A DNA stretch of 64,000 bases, taken from the NCBI RefSeq assembly GCF_014645615.1, contig NZ_BMMB01000002.1:662046-726045 (forward strand), read 5' to 3'. The stretch is from Paenibacillus hunanensis (lineage in GTDB: Bacteria; Bacillota; Bacilli; Paenibacillales; Paenibacillaceae). Positions 56,199 through 64,000 of this stretch are shown in pieces; the stretch's first letter is position 1; each line of letters begins with the position of its first letter. A model generated the notes under the pieces. That model did no database searches. It was not told the origin of the DNA and worked only from the letters and a program-made list of their open reading frames with translations. A program made the position numbers and the translations under genes.

Positions 56199-57542
56199 TT
56201 AATATCCCGCCGCTACATCCCGAACGTTAATTTTTCCTGTTACTGCCTCATAGATGAGCGATTGGCGGTATTCTTTAAGTTTGTTGATTTGATTTTTTAT
56301 CTCTGTTATAAGCGAATCAATATCACTTATACAGCTATCAAGAAAATCAACAATTTGTATCTGTTCACTCACTGGAGGAATTAAACATTTAGTTGATAAA
56401 AATTCACCATGATTTAGGTCGGGAATGGTAGTTGTTCCAGCCACCAATTTAAAATGTTCTTGAATTTTTACTTGCTTCAGATAGTAGACCAAATAATCCC
56501 TACCAATCCTACTCTTATTAAAATTTACCTTAAAGAAGTTATTATGGAACACACCAAATATATTTGTGACCACAACGCCTGTTGCACCAGTTCTCGCCAG
56601 CAAAATTTCCTCAGGATAACAAATTACTCTCTTATTAGGGTTCTCTATAAATTCCTTATCTAATTCGGTTCTAAGTGAATTTAGATATTTTATTGTAATG
56701 TACTCGAATCTTCCTGGACCACCTTCACTAAACCTTTCTTCTTGTGCTATTTGTAATCCTTGTTGCAAAGTAGATATCCGCCTAAATTCACATATTTCCC
56801 AATGCTCTGGTATCTTCCCAATCCATTCCACACCAGAATCCTTCATTTTCACATCAAGGTCCAATCCTTTTGTGACAGTTTCAGTAATGATCGCCTGCCT
56901 CTGTTTCTCTGATAAAGCAATTAGCTTTTCTTTGTCCGTAATGAGGGAGTCGATTTCTGCTGTTTTCTGATCAAGGAATTCGGAAATTTTTATTTGTTCT
57001 TGCAGGGTTGGATATACCACGATCTCTTGTAAATAATAGTCCGTATCCAAGTTTTGGATGCCTGTCGTTTGTTTAATAGATCGTACATTGATCCTATTGG
57101 CATAAATAGAAGAATGAACATACTTAAAAAAATTTGAGCACGAAATTTTCTCATTCAAATGCATTCTTGCCATAAAATTTGCGTAAATTGCAGGCTCTTC
57201 TCGATTATATCTAACAACAAATCCAACGGGTTGGTTATCCCCGCCTCCAGATTTTTCAATCAACAAGTCGCCTTTTTTTAGTATAAATGCCTTCTGTTTC
57301 TCCCTCCCCAAATTCCTTACAGTAAATTCTTCTGTTTCTACCTCATATTTATTTCTATTAAAATCTGCTACCCTGACACAGAAAACATCATTCTCGTTCC
57401 CTTTAGGATCATCTCCCCAAACCCCATTTTTCAAACTTTTAACTGAGCTTTTTAGTCTATCAACACTCCAATTCTCTGGCACTTCCCCAAGCCACTCCAC
57501 ACCGCTATCCTTATACCTTTCATATCTCTTATACTGCACCAT
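56199..57542 (-). CDS. hsdS: Type I restriction enzyme, S (specificity) subunit
   Basis: A 447-residue HsdS with two target-recognition domains, each introduced by a similar segment (KDSGVEWLGEVPENW near residue 11 and KDSGVEWIGKIPEHW near 234) and each followed by a helical spacer (SEFLDQKTAEIDSLI and VDFLDSCISDIDSLI). It recognises a bipartite DNA sequence. Its ATG shares one base with the hsdM stop (TGATG). Confidence 0.95.
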   Translation of the reverse strand: MVQYKRYERYKDSGVEWLGEVPENWSVDRLKSSVKSLKNGVWGDDPKGNENDVFCVRVADFNRNKYEVETEEFTVRNLGREKQKAFILKKGDLLIEKSGGGDNQPVGFVVRYNREEPAIYANFMARMHLNEKISCSNFFKYVHSSIYANRINVRSIKQTTGIQNLDTDYYLQEIVVYPTLQEQIKISEFLDQKTAEIDSLITDKEKLIALSEKQRQAIITETVTKGLDLDVKMKDSGVEWIGKIPEHWEICEFRRISTLQQGLQIAQEERFSEGGPGRFEYITIKYLNSLRTELDKEFIENPNKRVICYPEEILLARTGATGVVVTNIFGVFHNNFFKVNFNKSRIGRDYLVYYLKQVKIQEHFKLVAGTTTIPDLNHGEFLSTKCLIPPVSEQIQIVDFLDSCISDIDSLITEIKNQINKLKEYRQSLIYEAVTGKINVRDVAAGY

Positions 57543-59551
57543 CAGCCTAACACCTTCTTTAACTTGTCGAGTATGCTTGCTTCAAGTTCCTTTATTTCGC
57601 TCAAGATTTCACCTGAGCTACGCAGAGCCGCATACTGATAAAAGTATCTTGTAAAAGGAATTTCATACCCAATCTTGGTCTTACTTTCATCAATCCAGGC
57701 ATCAGGCACGTGTGGCTTAACTTCCTGTTCGAAGTATTCGTGTATATCTTCTTTAAGTGGTACGTTCTCCGTATCTCTCAGGTCGGAATCTGGCTCTGGA
57801 TTCCCTTTACTATCCCTACAAATATCTGCTGTTTCATCCTTTTCTGATAGAGCCGCAAGGATTGCTTTTAAGAGAGGTGCAGGAATAGTAAGGTCCTGAT
57901 CTTTAAATGCCTTCTTGATTTTCTTCGTGAAGTCTTCCCTATTCTTATAGATCTTGCTATCCTGTAAAGCGAACACAGCATCGATGATTTGTTGTTGCAG
58001 TTTCTTCCCTGCCTCTATCTCATCCAATCCTGCTTGACCCTTTTTCTTCGAAGTTGCCAGATTACTGAATACAGTTTGGTTAGCAAGCTCATTGACCCGC
58101 TCCTCGCTAATCTGGAAATTTAAGCGGAGAGGTCGTTCAACTGTGATCTTTCTGTATCCAAAGTCCTCATTATCAAAAATTTTGCAGTGTTCATTTCCCT
58201 TTAAGTTTCCATAGATACGTACAATTTCTTCAATATGTTCAGGAGCAAGTTCGTGTCGTTTATTACCTAAACTCTTTCTCATTTTTTTATAGAAAGAAGC
58301 CCCATTGACCAATTGAATTTTCCCTTTCCTAAGTGGATCCTTATTATTTGCTAATATCCAGATGTATGTTGAGATACCTGTGTTATAAAACAATTGATCA
58401 GGCATCGCTACAATTGCTTCTACTAAGTCGTTCTCAATCATGTATCGGCGGATTTCGCTTTCTCCACTGCCTGCATCACCAGTGAACAGTGGCGAACCGT
58501 TCATAATAATGGCAATGCGTGATCCTTTCGGATTTTCAGGAGTGACACGCTTCATCTTTGAAACCAAGTGCTGTAAGAACAACAACTGCCCATCGCTAAT
58601 TCGAGGTAAGCCAGCTCCGAAACGACCATTATATCCTTTGTTCTCGTGCTCATCCTTTACCACTTGTTCCGCAGGCTTCCACTCCACGCCGTAGGGAGGA
58701 TTTGTGATCATATAGTCAAACGTTTTATTTGGGAAAGCATCATTAGATAGCGTGTTACCGAATACAATATTCTTCGCCTCTTCCCCTTTAATCAGAATGT
58801 CTGCTTTACAAATTGCATACGATTCTTCATTGATCTCCTGACCAAAAAACTCAAAGTGTGCTGTAGGATTCAATTCCCGCAGGTACTCCTGTGCAACAGA
58901 CCCCATCCCCCCTGTACCCACGCAGGAATCATAAAGGGTTTGAGTAATCCCAGGCTTGGTCAAAATCTCATTATCTTCATTGAAAAGCAGGCTCACCATC
59001 AATCTGATAACTTCTCTTGGTGTGTAGTGGTCACCCGCTTCACCATCTTCGGAGAATCTTCGAATAAGCTCCTCGAAAATATATCCCATCTCCATGTTGG
59101 ATACCGTGTCTGGATGAAGATCAATCTCACTAAACCTCTTTACGACAAGATAGAGGAGGTTATTTCGATCCATTTTCTCAATCTGTTTATCAAAGTCGAA
59201 ATACTCGATAATATCCCTTGCCGACTTGGAAAAACCATTTATATAGTCACGTAAATTGTCCGCAATGTTATCCGAATCATTCAGAAGTTTCGAAAAATCA
59301 TATTTGCTCACGTTACTGAAGTTTTGCTTTGCTACTCGATTTAAGATCTCATCCCGTGACTCTTGGGGCAGGTGCTTAAATTTTTCATGTTGAGCCAGCA
59401 CTTCAACCTTAGTGTCTGCTAAAACACAATCAAATCTCCTTAACACAGCCATTGGAAGAGCTACTTTACCATACTCCTCTTTTTTATACGGTCCCCGAAG
59501 GATCTCAGCAATTGTCCAAATAAAACTCACTTTTTCTTGAAAGTTCTTCAT
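57542..59551 (-). CDS. hsdM: Type I DNA methyltransferase, M subunit
   Basis: A 669-residue N6-adenine methyltransferase. Motif I is CVGTGGMGS (about 208) and the catalytic motif IV is NPPY (about 281). The N-terminal helical domain (ILRGPYKKEEYGKVALPMAV) is typical. A C-terminal extension after about 500 contains charged helices, longer than in a minimal HsdM. AAGGAG is 8 bases before ATG. It forms the M2S core with HsdS. Confidence 0.95.
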   Translation of the reverse strand: MKNFQEKVSFIWTIAEILRGPYKKEEYGKVALPMAVLRRFDCVLADTKVEVLAQHEKFKHLPQESRDEILNRVAKQNFSNVSKYDFSKLLNDSDNIADNLRDYINGFSKSARDIIEYFDFDKQIEKMDRNNLLYLVVKRFSEIDLHPDTVSNMEMGYIFEELIRRFSEDGEAGDHYTPREVIRLMVSLLFNEDNEILTKPGITQTLYDSCVGTGGMGSVAQEYLRELNPTAHFEFFGQEINEESYAICKADILIKGEEAKNIVFGNTLSNDAFPNKTFDYMITNPPYGVEWKPAEQVVKDEHENKGYNGRFGAGLPRISDGQLLFLQHLVSKMKRVTPENPKGSRIAIIMNGSPLFTGDAGSGESEIRRYMIENDLVEAIVAMPDQLFYNTGISTYIWILANNKDPLRKGKIQLVNGASFYKKMRKSLGNKRHELAPEHIEEIVRIYGNLKGNEHCKIFDNEDFGYRKITVERPLRLNFQISEERVNELANQTVFSNLATSKKKGQAGLDEIEAGKKLQQQIIDAVFALQDSKIYKNREDFTKKIKKAFKDQDLTIPAPLLKAILAALSEKDETADICRDSKGNPEPDSDLRDTENVPLKEDIHEYFEQEVKPHVPDAWIDESKTKIGYEIPFTRYFYQYAALRSSGEILSEIKELEASILDKLKKVLG

Positions 59552-59654
59552 TAGGTTAACTCCTTATATGAATGTTAGAAGGGATAAATAGGTCGTTACT
59601 ACTATTATACATCGATATTATCGGGGGATAAATGTATCCCCCGACATTAGTCTG

Positions 59655-61631
59655 TCAATCAATTACATCGAACGTATCTGCTATTGCCATAAGGTCGTAA
59701 CTATCTCTGTAGCTCTGCACAAAAGAGTGCTTCGCCCTTCTGACCGTCTCTTCATATTGTTTTTCTGCTTCAAGAATTCGTCTCACTATTTCACTTTGCT
59801 CTTCGAATGGTAACGCTGGTAAACTAATTGAGGCTACATCCTTATGACTCAATACAGTTACGGTCGTACCTCGTTGGTAGGCTTCTAAATAGTACTGTCC
59901 AATTGGACTTTCAAGAAATGCTTTAATAAAATTCGAATTGTATTGCGTTGGTTCTAATACACGAATTCGGAGAAAATTTTGAGAAAATACTAGTGGCTTC
60001 TCTTTAATGTCTTCAGGTTTCACTACGACCATCTTCAAAGTTGTGCCACGACTAGACAATAATAAGTCGCCAGGTTCAAGCTCATAATCTCGTGCTTTTT
60101 TTGAACTCAATGAGATCTGCTTTAATTCATTAGGTACAATCTTGCCTTCTTGTACATCAACAAGATTGACCAAGCAATGAGTTGCCTCAATATTATCCGA
60201 ATCACTCTTTGCGTAATTGAGTCCTCTATCAATTTCTGCAATGTCCCCCAGAGTTACTTTAAGGAGATTGGATTCTTCGAATTTCTTGCGATTAATGCTT
60301 ACCTTCCCTATCTTGGTGTCTACTTCTGTTTTCTCAAAGTATCTTAAGGGCAGCAGACTCCAACCATTCTTAGAAATCTCACTGATAGGAACAATTCTGC
60401 TATACCCATCAATATCAGACTGATTACGATATGCATTTACAACAGCTTCAACATCAGAATCGCGAAGTTCATTCTGATTACGCATAGCCTTCTTAAATCC
60501 TTCTTCTGCATTGATGAACAATATCTGATCCCTCATTACAATAGGTTTGTTTTTATTGATGATTAGTATGGCAACCGGGATGCCTGTTCCTATAAATAGA
60601 TTGGCTGGTAATCCAATTACAGCTTCAATCAATCCTTCCTTAATTAATTTTTCACGAATTTTCGCTTCAGAAGCACCTCTTTGTAAAACTCCATGAGGAA
60701 CTACAATCACTGCTTTTCCATCTTGCTTGAGAGTCGCAATACTATGAAGGACAAAAGCCATGTCTCCATAAGCCCGGCTAGGTAGACCAAAACTAAAACG
60801 TCCATATATATCTCTCTCAGCTTCCTCGTAACCCCAGTTGTTCATTGCAAACGGAGGGGAGGTAAGAACTCCATCAAATTTCAACAAATGTCCTTTTTCA
60901 TCTTTCCACTGAGGAGCGGTAATGGTATTACCCAGCTTTACATTAGCCTCATTAGGATAAATACCATGCATAATTAAGTTCATTATACCTAATGCTCGCG
61001 TCTGAGCATTGATCTCTTGGCCATAGAGCTTCACTTGCCCATGGTTCAAATGAGCATACTTACTAGCCTCAATTAAGAAACCGTTCAAGCCTGAAGCATG
61101 ATCGCAAACTGAACCGCTTGTAAGACCCAGAAGTTGTGGTAGAAGTGTAGTGATACTTTTGGGACTACTTCCCTCCCCTCCATGAGCACCTTCTTTTGAA
61201 ATAAAAAACTCCAGTAAGCTATCTAAATATCGTGTTACTGTACCTGTTAATGCATTTGAATCGTCGTATAAGTGTCGATTATAAGAATGACGATTTAGAA
61301 AGACTTCAGCAACTTTATAAAGATTTAGGTCATTACGCTTAAGATTAAAATCAATTAAGGTAAACACTTCTTTCAAAGATGGGTTTAGCCTTTCTAGTTC
61401 TTGTAAAGCTTTAGAAAATCTCATTCCAAAATCTAATCCATTTGAAGTTAGTTTCTCCCAAGAATGATCGTTTGGAATATTAAAATCATGATCCGTATTT
61501 TCACATAAGAGTTTAAAAGTCAGCATTGGCTGTAAATTAGCTCTTATCTCACTAAACTGCATTTCTCCTCTCCAGATATCAGCAATAGCCCAAGCATCTT
61601 TCTCTGCCTCGTTTAGAATTGTATTTATCAC
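59655..61631 (-). CDS. HsdM-like methylase fused to an S-subunit-like recognition domain
   Basis: A 658-residue protein. The N-terminal part (1-420) follows the HsdM fold, but motif I reads DHASGLNGFL (177-186) instead of DPxCGSGGFL and the catalytic tetrapeptide is SPPF (258-261) instead of NPPY/F. The C-terminal part (about 435-658) looks like one S-type target-recognition half: KVTLGDIAEIDRGLNYAKSD, then LLLSSRGTTLK and LPALPFEEQSEIVRRILEAE. It lies 103 bases upstream of hsdM in the same direction, probably in one operon. It could be an independent single-chain methylase, or an accessory specificity factor with weakened activity. Confidence 0.85.
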   Translation of the reverse strand: MINTILNEAEKDAWAIADIWRGEMQFSEIRANLQPMLTFKLLCENTDHDFNIPNDHSWEKLTSNGLDFGMRFSKALQELERLNPSLKEVFTLIDFNLKRNDLNLYKVAEVFLNRHSYNRHLYDDSNALTGTVTRYLDSLLEFFISKEGAHGGEGSSPKSITTLLPQLLGLTSGSVCDHASGLNGFLIEASKYAHLNHGQVKLYGQEINAQTRALGIMNLIMHGIYPNEANVKLGNTITAPQWKDEKGHLLKFDGVLTSPPFAMNNWGYEEAERDIYGRFSFGLPSRAYGDMAFVLHSIATLKQDGKAVIVVPHGVLQRGASEAKIREKLIKEGLIEAVIGLPANLFIGTGIPVAILIINKNKPIVMRDQILFINAEEGFKKAMRNQNELRDSDVEAVVNAYRNQSDIDGYSRIVPISEISKNGWSLLPLRYFEKTEVDTKIGKVSINRKKFEESNLLKVTLGDIAEIDRGLNYAKSDSDNIEATHCLVNLVDVQEGKIVPNELKQISLSSKKARDYELEPGDLLLSSRGTTLKMVVVKPEDIKEKPLVFSQNFLRIRVLEPTQYNSNFIKAFLESPIGQYYLEAYQRGTTVTVLSHKDVASISLPALPFEEQSEIVRRILEAEKQYEETVRRAKHSFVQSYRDSYDLMAIADTFDVID

Positions 61632-61964
61632 TTAAAATCACACCTTTTATGTTTTTTTGATACTTTAAAAGAGTAATATTAATACTTTTTTAAAAGACGG
61701 AATGTTTTATCTCCTTAACCCCATAATAGGCTATTTACAGCTACTTGTAAAGAGTACTGTCTATACTTTTTTTAAAACATAAAAATACTTAATATTTGAA
61801 TATTTTAAAAACCTACTTCGATCTAAATGGCCTAGCTCCTAAAAGAGGATCAGTCTCTTTAAAAAGTCTTATTTAAAAGATCTTTTTTGAAGTTATACTT
61901 AGATTTTTCTCACAGAAAGTTAGCTCCTAAACTACTTCTTGCTTAATTGTAGTCAGAGTAATTT
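61632..61964. other. Intergenic region upstream of the restriction-modification operon
   Basis: Very AT-rich with several TACTTTTTTAAAA-like stretches (near 61662, 61681 and 61758). The operon promoter must lie here, on the minus strand, but I cannot place it. Confidence 0.45.
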
Positions 61965-62722
61965 TCACCTTTTTAAAAATCGAAGAATCAATTCGTCATA
62001 AATAGCTTTAAAAGCTATGATCGTTTCTTTTTTCTTCTTTCCGGCTATATCGAGAATAGCATGTGGGAAGTCATTCAGAAAAGCAGTACTCCAGCATAGA
62101 TTAGGATAATACTCTAAAACCTCTGTCTCACTATATTTATGTATAGATTCCATTTTATTAAATCTTGTTCTTAAGATCCCTCCGACTCTTAAATTAGAAT
62201 TGAAACTTTTTTGTACATCAATAGTTCTTGTCAACCATTGATTTATAAGATTAATCTTGTTAGGAGAGTAAGTCATAATTGCAAAATCAGAAATAGCTAA
62301 GGATAAATTAAATAACTCTGGAGCAGATGTACTAGAAGAATCTATAACTATGAAGTCATAGCCTTTCTTAACCTGATTGAATAAGTCTCTCAAAGTAACA
62401 ACAACTTCATTATCTTTTTTGCCTTGCATATAGAGACTGCCTGGTATGCTGCCGATCCATGTATTCCAGGCAAAACATGAAGATTTTCAGTGACAGGAAA
62501 GATACATGAAGATATATTGCCCGCTTCAAATGCTTCCCATATAGTATTTGTTTCAGTTTGATAAGTTGGTTCTCGTATCAGTGTTTCAGTTAAATTGCAT
62601 TGACCACTTAGATCTAATGCTAATATCTTATAATTGGAGCTTAGTAATTATGTAATCACGTAAGCCACCATAGTTTTACCAGAGCCATCGATAGTGCTAC
62701 TTATAGTAATCGAAATACTCAT
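61965..62722 (-). pseudogene. ParA-type partition ATPase, broken
   Basis: ATG 62722 (AGAGGAG upstream) starts a frame with a Walker-A-like IDGSGKT. TAA follows at codon 25 (62650-62648). The same frame then continues LLSSNYKILALDLSGQCNLT up to about 62430, where a frameshift is needed to enter the 154-codon C-terminal part (YDFIVIDSSSTSAPELF, the Walker B region). ParA proteins segregate plasmids. The C-terminal part alone cannot bind ATP. Confidence 0.75.
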
Positions 62723-62826
62723 TATAATCTCCTCTTTAATTTGAAACTAAGCTTAACTCACATATAGAAGAAGAGTAAATAAAAATTTAATAATAACATA
62801 TTTTGATTGTATTTGTAAAGAGAAAA

Positions 62827-62918
62827 GTTCATACATGTTATGAATATATGTACCAACTTTTCTTCATACATTCATAAATTTGTATGAACATGTGCACACA
62901 AATTATGAAATGTTCATA
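62827..62918. repeat. Cluster of TTCATA/TATGAA inverted repeats upstream of parA
   Basis: Three inverted repeats: TTCATAC...TTATGAA (62828-62844), TTCATACA...TGTATGAA (62863-62888) and TATGAA-ATG-TTCATA (62904-62918). In total seven TTCATA hexamers in either orientation within 92 bases. The position 100-200 bases upstream of parA fits a centromere (parS) or the binding site of a ParB or other regulator. Confidence 0.6.
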
Positions 62919-63001
62919 TTATTTACGTACCTTTTATGACATAAAAGTAGTATAAACATACACTTTCTCCATTTATAGCTATTGGTTCTTTTAAAAACTA
63001 C

Positions 63002-63040
63002 AAAAAAAGAAGCCTTAGTTACTAAGAGCTTCTTTGCTTT
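63002..63040. terminator. Terminator beside the DUF7669-like pseudogene
   Basis: AAGAAGC (63007-63013) pairs with GCTTCTT (63028-63034), with an inner CTTAG/CTAAG pairing, T-rich tails on both strands. Confidence 0.7.
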
Positions 63041-63115
63041 TAATTCAGAGCAGTTTTCGAAAATTCATTCTTTCGATAATTAATGCGAATCTTCTCTGAA
63101 AGCGGCTTACTAAAG

Positions 63116-63399
63116 TTAATGCTTTTTCGTTTCTATTGATGTCAGTTCATATAGCCGGTACATGCCATATCCAATTCGCTCGTAATCATTATACGTCACA
63201 GCATGATTAGCATTTGCATTCACACAGCACCTTGACCTAATGTGTGTTCGAATAGTTGATTCGTTATAGTCAGCTTTCTCACTCAACATAAAATCAACCA
63301 CTTCTTTTATTTCGAACTCATTTGTCCCTTTCTTCTTACAATCTCTTTAACAGACTTTAGGATGGCATCTCGATAATTCACTTTTTGATGATCTGACAT
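63116..63399 (-). pseudogene. DUF7669-like protein gene with a frameshift
   Basis: From ATG 63399 (AGGAAGG upstream) the frame reads MSDHQKVNYRDAILKSVKEI and stops early. A one-base shift near 63328 restores a frame with GTNEFEIKEVVDFMLSEK, then STIRTHIRSRCC, HAVTYNDYERIG and GMYRLYEL, the DUF7669 pattern (a small winged-helix-like domain often found beside restriction or mobile genes). Confidence 0.65.
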
Positions 63400-63432
63400 T
63401 TTATACCTTCCTCATGAAGTCTCTTTCGCTAT

Positions 63433-63985
63433 TTAAAAATGTATGATCTCTCGCTTCTCTACTGTCTTTTGTGATTGCCGATAGACGAGATAAGTCATTT
63501 CAGTCAAATTTACTAAGCCTAGCCCACGCTCTTCTTCAATCGCATATGTGTTAGATCCCAAATCACAATTTAACCGGATCCTATCATAATAGATTCTTTC
63601 AACAGGTGTGTGTCCATTCACTACTGGCTTGCTCTTAGTCAAGTTAAAAAGACTCTCCTTTGGTATGCTATAAAAATCTAACTCCGACATCTACAGGATC
63701 TCTCTGCTTTGCTTCTCGATCGGTTCAAAAGGATTTAAGCCAGCATGCTTATAAACAAACATGTCATCCTCATAAACAAGTGGCAAGTTGCTTACCCACT
63801 CTATGTACTCACCCATTTCCGATTCGGAAAATGATCTCTCAAAATCCCTTAATGTCTCCTTTCCCCCGTGGATTTGCCAAAGTGTATCCCCTCTCCTAAA
63901 ATATTCACACATCATCTCCTCATGGTTGCCGATCAGAGCTATGGATCGGCTACACTTAGTTGGACAATAAAAATAAGGGCTTGTA
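63433..63985 (-). pseudogene. PP2A-type Ser/Thr metallophosphatase, split by TAG
   Basis: A metallophosphoesterase: ALIGNHEEMM (GNHE metal motif, about 63910-63936), FVYKHAGLNPFEP, then TAG at 63691-63693 directly followed by ATG, and in the same frame MSELDFYSIPKESLF and VVNGHTPVERIYYD (GHTP motif). Relatives have Trp at the stop position, so TGG to TAG is likely. Upstream of the GNHE segment the frame does not reach the expected GDxxDRG, so the N-terminus is also damaged or shifted, possibly beyond the window edge. Confidence 0.7.
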
Positions 63986-64000
63986 GAATATACTCATCAT

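Noticed and set aside
51338..63985. Alternative genetic code using TAG and TAA as sense codons
   Set aside because: Frameshifts and deletions occur in the same region, both stop types are involved, and the hsd genes behave normally; decay explains all of it.

Overview
The window reads as a chromosome segment of a spore-forming, low-GC-lineage Gram-positive of the Paenibacillus type. The evidence is the prkA-yhbH-spoVR sporulation cluster, a pspA-ydjG-ydjH-ydjI envelope-stress operon with the Bacillus subtilis gene order, a ydjO-type gene behind a cold-shock gene, and strong AGGAGG ribosome binding sites throughout. From 1 to about 34 kb the sequence is moderately GC-rich housekeeping DNA. From about 48 kb to the right end it is clearly AT-rich and accessory. 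One AT-rich gene (34.4-37.3 kb) interrupts the core part.

Layout. 1-10 kb: a PAS-PAS-GGDEF diguanylate cyclase (cut by the left edge), a two-gene SNF2 helicase operon, tetR-doxX, lacI-msrA, and an EEP phosphohydrolase. 10-20 kb: a free glucose-type PTS EIIA, a two-gene chromate transporter, an M20 amidohydrolase, uridine kinase, a 5'-nucleotidase, a 3-hydroxyisobutyrate dehydrogenase homologue and a secreted beta-helix protein. 20-27.5 kb: prkA-yhbH-spoVR, a MATE exporter, tRNA-Leu(CAG). 28-34.3 kb: a domain-permuted GH3 glycosidase and a large protein with two prenyl-synthase-like halves. 34.4-42 kb: a helicase-nuclease fusion, then the psp operon. 42-48 kb: csp-ydjO, MscS, SUKH protein, MetE-like protein.

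48-64 kb is an eroding island. It holds an intact type I restriction-modification locus (M-S fusion, hsdM, hsdS, hsdR) surrounded by broken genes: a zeta-like kinase remnant beside its intact partner, a primase-like and a helix-turn-helix gene each cut by one in-frame stop, a ParA gene with a stop and a frameshift, a frameshifted DUF7669-like gene and a split Ser/Thr phosphatase. A tmRNA-3'-end-like sequence at 49.8 kb and a TTCATA repeat cluster upstream of parA suggest integrated plasmid or island DNA.

The observations I consider most worth following are: (1) the 802-residue fusion of two isoprenyl-diphosphate-synthase-like domains; (2) a two-copy structured repeat (27.6 and 38.6 kb) whose stems differ by paired substitutions; (3) the extra methylase with an S-like tail and altered catalytic motifs next to a complete type I system; (4) the helicase-DUF2726-type nuclease fusion. 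All functions are read from motifs by eye; no database search was possible.
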